This document shows, piece by piece, positions 61,950 to 64,000 of a stretch of DNA of 64,000 nucleotides; position 1 is the first letter of the stretch; each line of letters begins with the position of its first letter. Position numbers and translations under genes: made by a program. This stretch comes from Lentimicrobiaceae bacterium (GTDB lineage Bacteria; Bacteroidota; Bacteroidia; Bacteroidales; JAGNHN01). The notes beneath the pieces are model-generated. The model worked only from the letters and a program-made list of their open reading frames with translations. It did not search any database and was not told the DNA's origin. The stretch spans positions 1 to 64,000 of the forward strand of contig JAGNHN010000012.1 in the NCBI GenBank assembly GCA_018001695.1, written 5' to 3'.

Positions 61950-63431
61950 ATGGATAACACCAATTTAAACCAGGCCATCAGGACTTTGCAACCCGAACGC
62001 GTATGGCATTATTTTGCAGAGATCCTGTCCATACCCCGTCCTTCCAAAAAGGAAGAGAAGATAGCTGCATGGTTGATGGAATTTGGAAAAAAACAGGGTC
62101 TGGAGAGCGTACAGGATGCCATTGGCAATGTCATCATCCGAAAGCCAGCCACGCAAGGCATGGAAAACCGCAAGACCGTCGTATTGCAAAGCCACATTGA
62201 TATGGTTTGCGAAAAAAATTCCGATGTCAATCATGACTTTGATAAAGACCCCATTGTATCCTATATCGACGGAGAATGGGTCAAGGCCACCGGTACCACA
62301 CTGGGCGCCGATGATGGCATTGGCATTGCAGCCCAATTGGCCATTCTGGAGGCTAAGGACATACCGCACGGGCCCATTGAATGCCTTTTTACTGTTGATG
62401 AAGAAACCGGGCTATCAGGAGCTTTCGGGCTTGACCCCGATATACTCCAGGGAAAGATTTTGCTCAATCTCGATAGCGAGGATGAAGGAGAGCTGTTTAT
62501 CGGTTGTGCCGGTGGCAAGGATACCGTGGCACGCATGCCGATCCGTTATGAAAGCACACCTGCCGGGATGACAGCTTTTGAAATCAGGCTCACCGGTCTG
62601 GTTGGCGGACATTCGGGAGATGACATCCACAAGGGCAGGGCCAATGCCGTGAAGTTGATCACCCGCCTCCTTCTTGAGGAAGTGCAAGTGTTTGGAGGCA
62701 GGATCGCGAGTCTGGAAGCCGGGAACCTCCGCAATGCCATTGCCAGGGAAGCTTTCGCAACGGTTCTTTATGATGCGACCAACGTAACCGGTGTTAAGGA
62801 CAGGATCAAGGGCTGGAAAGCGATCTTCAGAAACGAGTTTGCCATCACAGAGCCTGCCCTTGAATTGGATATCGTTGAAGCCAGTGTACCTGCTGAGGTT
62901 TTTGAGGCTGCGGCGGCAGAGCGGTTGCTGCGGACCCTTTACGCTTGTCCCCACGGCGTGATAGCCTGGTCAGCGGCCATTCCGGGGTTCGTGGAGACAT
63001 CCACCAATCTGGCTTCTGTTCGCGTGCGCGAGGGCGTTGCAGAGATCACCACCAGTCAGAGAAGCTCGGTGGCCACTGCCAAGGAGGACATCTGCACCAT
63101 GGTGGCTTCTGTTTTTGCCCTGGCGGGTGCCGACTATGTTCACAGTGATGGCTATCCCGGCTGGACGCCGGATCCCAACAGTGAGATCACGCGTATCACA
63201 GCAGCGTCCTACCGCAGGCTCTTCGAAACCGAGCCCAAGGTTCTGGCCATTCATGCCGGTCTGGAATGCGGGCTTATTGGGGAGAAATACCCGGGTATGG
63301 ACATGATTTCTTACGGACCCACGATCAAGGGCGCCCATTCGCCGGATGAGCGCCTGCATATTCCGACTGTCCAACGGTTCTGGGATTTGACCCTGGATGT
63401 ATTGAAGAATATCCCGGTTAAGGAAGACTAG
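61950..63431 (+). CDS. pepD: Aminoacyl-histidine dipeptidase PepD (M20 family)
   Basis: 493 residues. Cleaves Xaa-His and other dipeptides with a di-zinc centre. Motifs: IPRPSKKEEKIAAWLMEFGK, the metal-site QSHIDMVCEK, GADDGIGIAAQLAILEA, DEETGLSGAFGL, DSEDEGELFIGCAGG and the lid/dimer part GGHSGDDIHKGRANAVK, with LECGLIGEKYPGMDMISYGP near the end. Cytosolic. Length and motifs match PepD rather than PepT. Confidence 0.95.
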   Translation: MDNTNLNQAIRTLQPERVWHYFAEILSIPRPSKKEEKIAAWLMEFGKKQGLESVQDAIGNVIIRKPATQGMENRKTVVLQSHIDMVCEKNSDVNHDFDKDPIVSYIDGEWVKATGTTLGADDGIGIAAQLAILEAKDIPHGPIECLFTVDEETGLSGAFGLDPDILQGKILLNLDSEDEGELFIGCAGGKDTVARMPIRYESTPAGMTAFEIRLTGLVGGHSGDDIHKGRANAVKLITRLLLEEVQVFGGRIASLEAGNLRNAIAREAFATVLYDATNVTGVKDRIKGWKAIFRNEFAITEPALELDIVEASVPAEVFEAAAAERLLRTLYACPHGVIAWSAAIPGFVETSTNLASVRVREGVAEITTSQRSSVATAKEDICTMVASVFALAGADYVHSDGYPGWTPDPNSEITRITAASYRRLFETEPKVLAIHAGLECGLIGEKYPGMDMISYGPTIKGAHSPDERLHIPTVQRFWDLTLDVLKNIPVKED

Positions 63432-63465
63432 GTCGCAGGATGGTGATGGTTTCGTTGACACGGGA

Positions 63466-64000
63466 TCAGAGGCCCACTTCAACACCTATCCTGATGACAG
63501 GGTTATCGTACAGGGAATACACGGATTCGTTGAGATTCCAGAGACCCACCAGGTTAATGCTGACGCGGTTGCTGACAGCCTGACGGTATCCGGCGCCGAT
63601 GAGGTAATTGTATACTTCCACCCTTTCTGGTTTAATAAAAAATCCCAGTGGGTCGATGAGGGCTGCGTTGTAGTTGAGAATCTCATATTCCGCTTGCAGG
63701 AACAGGTCTTCGAGCACATGATAGCGTGTGAATATCCTACCGCCCATCACATCTGCTGTAAAGTGCGGGTTGAATCGCTTATCAACATAATATTGGTAGG
63801 TCACACCCAGTCCGACATCCCAGCGCTCCATCAGGAAATAGCCCAGGAAGGGGGACACATCGACATAGGCGATGGTGCCCAGTTGGAGACCGAGTCCACC
63901 TCCGGTAAAGAAACGCCGGGTATCGTCAAATTCATGTCGAGGTTGTGCGAACAATGCAGTGAGGGGGGCAATGAGTATTGCTGCTAATATTATAATGTGT
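63466..64000 (-). CDS. Outer-membrane beta-barrel protein, 5' end off window
   Basis: The reading frame continues past the window edge: the complement of 63955-64000 translates as the h-region of a signal peptide (IIILAAILIAPLTALFAQ), so the true start is beyond 64000 and the mature part begins near QPRHEFDDTRRFFTGGG. About eight beta strands follow (GLGLQLGTIAYVDVSPFLG, WDVGLGVTYQYYVDKR, FLQAEYEILNY, VEVYNYLIGAGYRQ), ending NPVIRIGVEVGL. It looks like a small porin/OmpW-type 'outer membrane beta-barrel' protein common in Bacteroidota. No function can be given. Confidence 0.75.
   Translation of the reverse strand, partial: HIIILAAILIAPLTALFAQPRHEFDDTRRFFTGGGLGLQLGTIAYVDVSPFLGYFLMERWDVGLGVTYQYYVDKRFNPHFTADVMGGRIFTRYHVLEDLFLQAEYEILNYNAALIDPLGFFIKPERVEVYNYLIGAGYRQAVSNRVSINLVGLWNLNESVYSLYDNPVIRIGVEVGL

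Overview
The window is a stretch of chromosome from a Bacteroidota bacterium of roughly 50% GC, probably a saprospirian or chitinophagian relative; the sequence does not place it more finely. The support is type IX secretion (T9SS) sorting domains on at least six proteins, a PorP/SprF protein beside a gliding-motility C-terminal-domain protein, a DUF4290-murA pair, a short SigA-type sigma factor, TAnnTTTG promoter elements in front of many genes, and a tmRNA whose tag reads GNNSYALAA.

Layout. 1-612: a decayed tyrosine-recombinase fragment in AT-rich DNA. 613-5100: secreted and outer-membrane proteins and an aldo/keto reductase. 5101-13115: housekeeping run (DUF4290, murA, tlpA-like, grpE, dnaJ, an ABC exporter pair, a sigma-54-type response regulator). 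13137-14051: promoter, heptad-repeat leader, ssrA (tmRNA), terminator and a duplicated two-hairpin REP/BIME-like repeat. 14084-20091: a Tyr-rich repeat T9SS protein, a porin-like protein, a short CDF transporter and two lipoproteins. 20191-33743: the most unusual part, a secreted dockerin/cohesin-like protein, a TPR-CHAT (caspase-like) protein, an ECF sigma factor, a membrane protein resembling an anti-sigma factor with TPRs, an OmpA/PD40 protein, PorP/SprF and a 1327-residue SBBP/PKD/SprB/CHU_C adhesin-like protein. 33789-37191: nitroreductase, secreted EEP nuclease, MscS channel. 37201-40565: carotenoid operon crtI-crtB-idi-crtZ. 40717-45222: a small barrel, then an operon PASTA protein - T9SS protein - rluD, divergent from ddl. 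45367-57258: rdgB, NUDIX, pyrE, SRPBCC, birA, rsfS, ftsH, LUD, DUF2007, cdsA, psd, a 54-residue Cys-rich miniprotein, yjjG-like, DUF554, radical SAM. 57407-64000: a second heptad array, rpsO, pnp, sigA, rpe, pepD and a truncated barrel protein.

How genes work together. The strongest candidate for an undescribed system is 20186-26283. The ECF sigma gene and the dockerin/cohesin-like gene, 4.7 kb apart and on opposite strands, share an identical 15-nt block ending in GTTACCTTTT and a second box GTATTAATA, with exactly 14 nt between GTTACC and GTATTA in both. This fits an autoregulated ECF promoter. Between them lie a TPR-CHAT protein predicted to be periplasmic and a one-TM anti-sigma-like protein with periplasmic TPRs. 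I infer, without proof, a signalling switch in which the CHAT protease acts on, or senses with, the anti-sigma factor and controls secreted T9SS cargo. A second new-looking item is the Cys-rich miniprotein at 54637-54801, which has its own promoter-like element.

Limits: all functional calls come from reading motifs by eye; no database search or folding program was run. No tRNA, rRNA, CRISPR array or intact transposase was seen.
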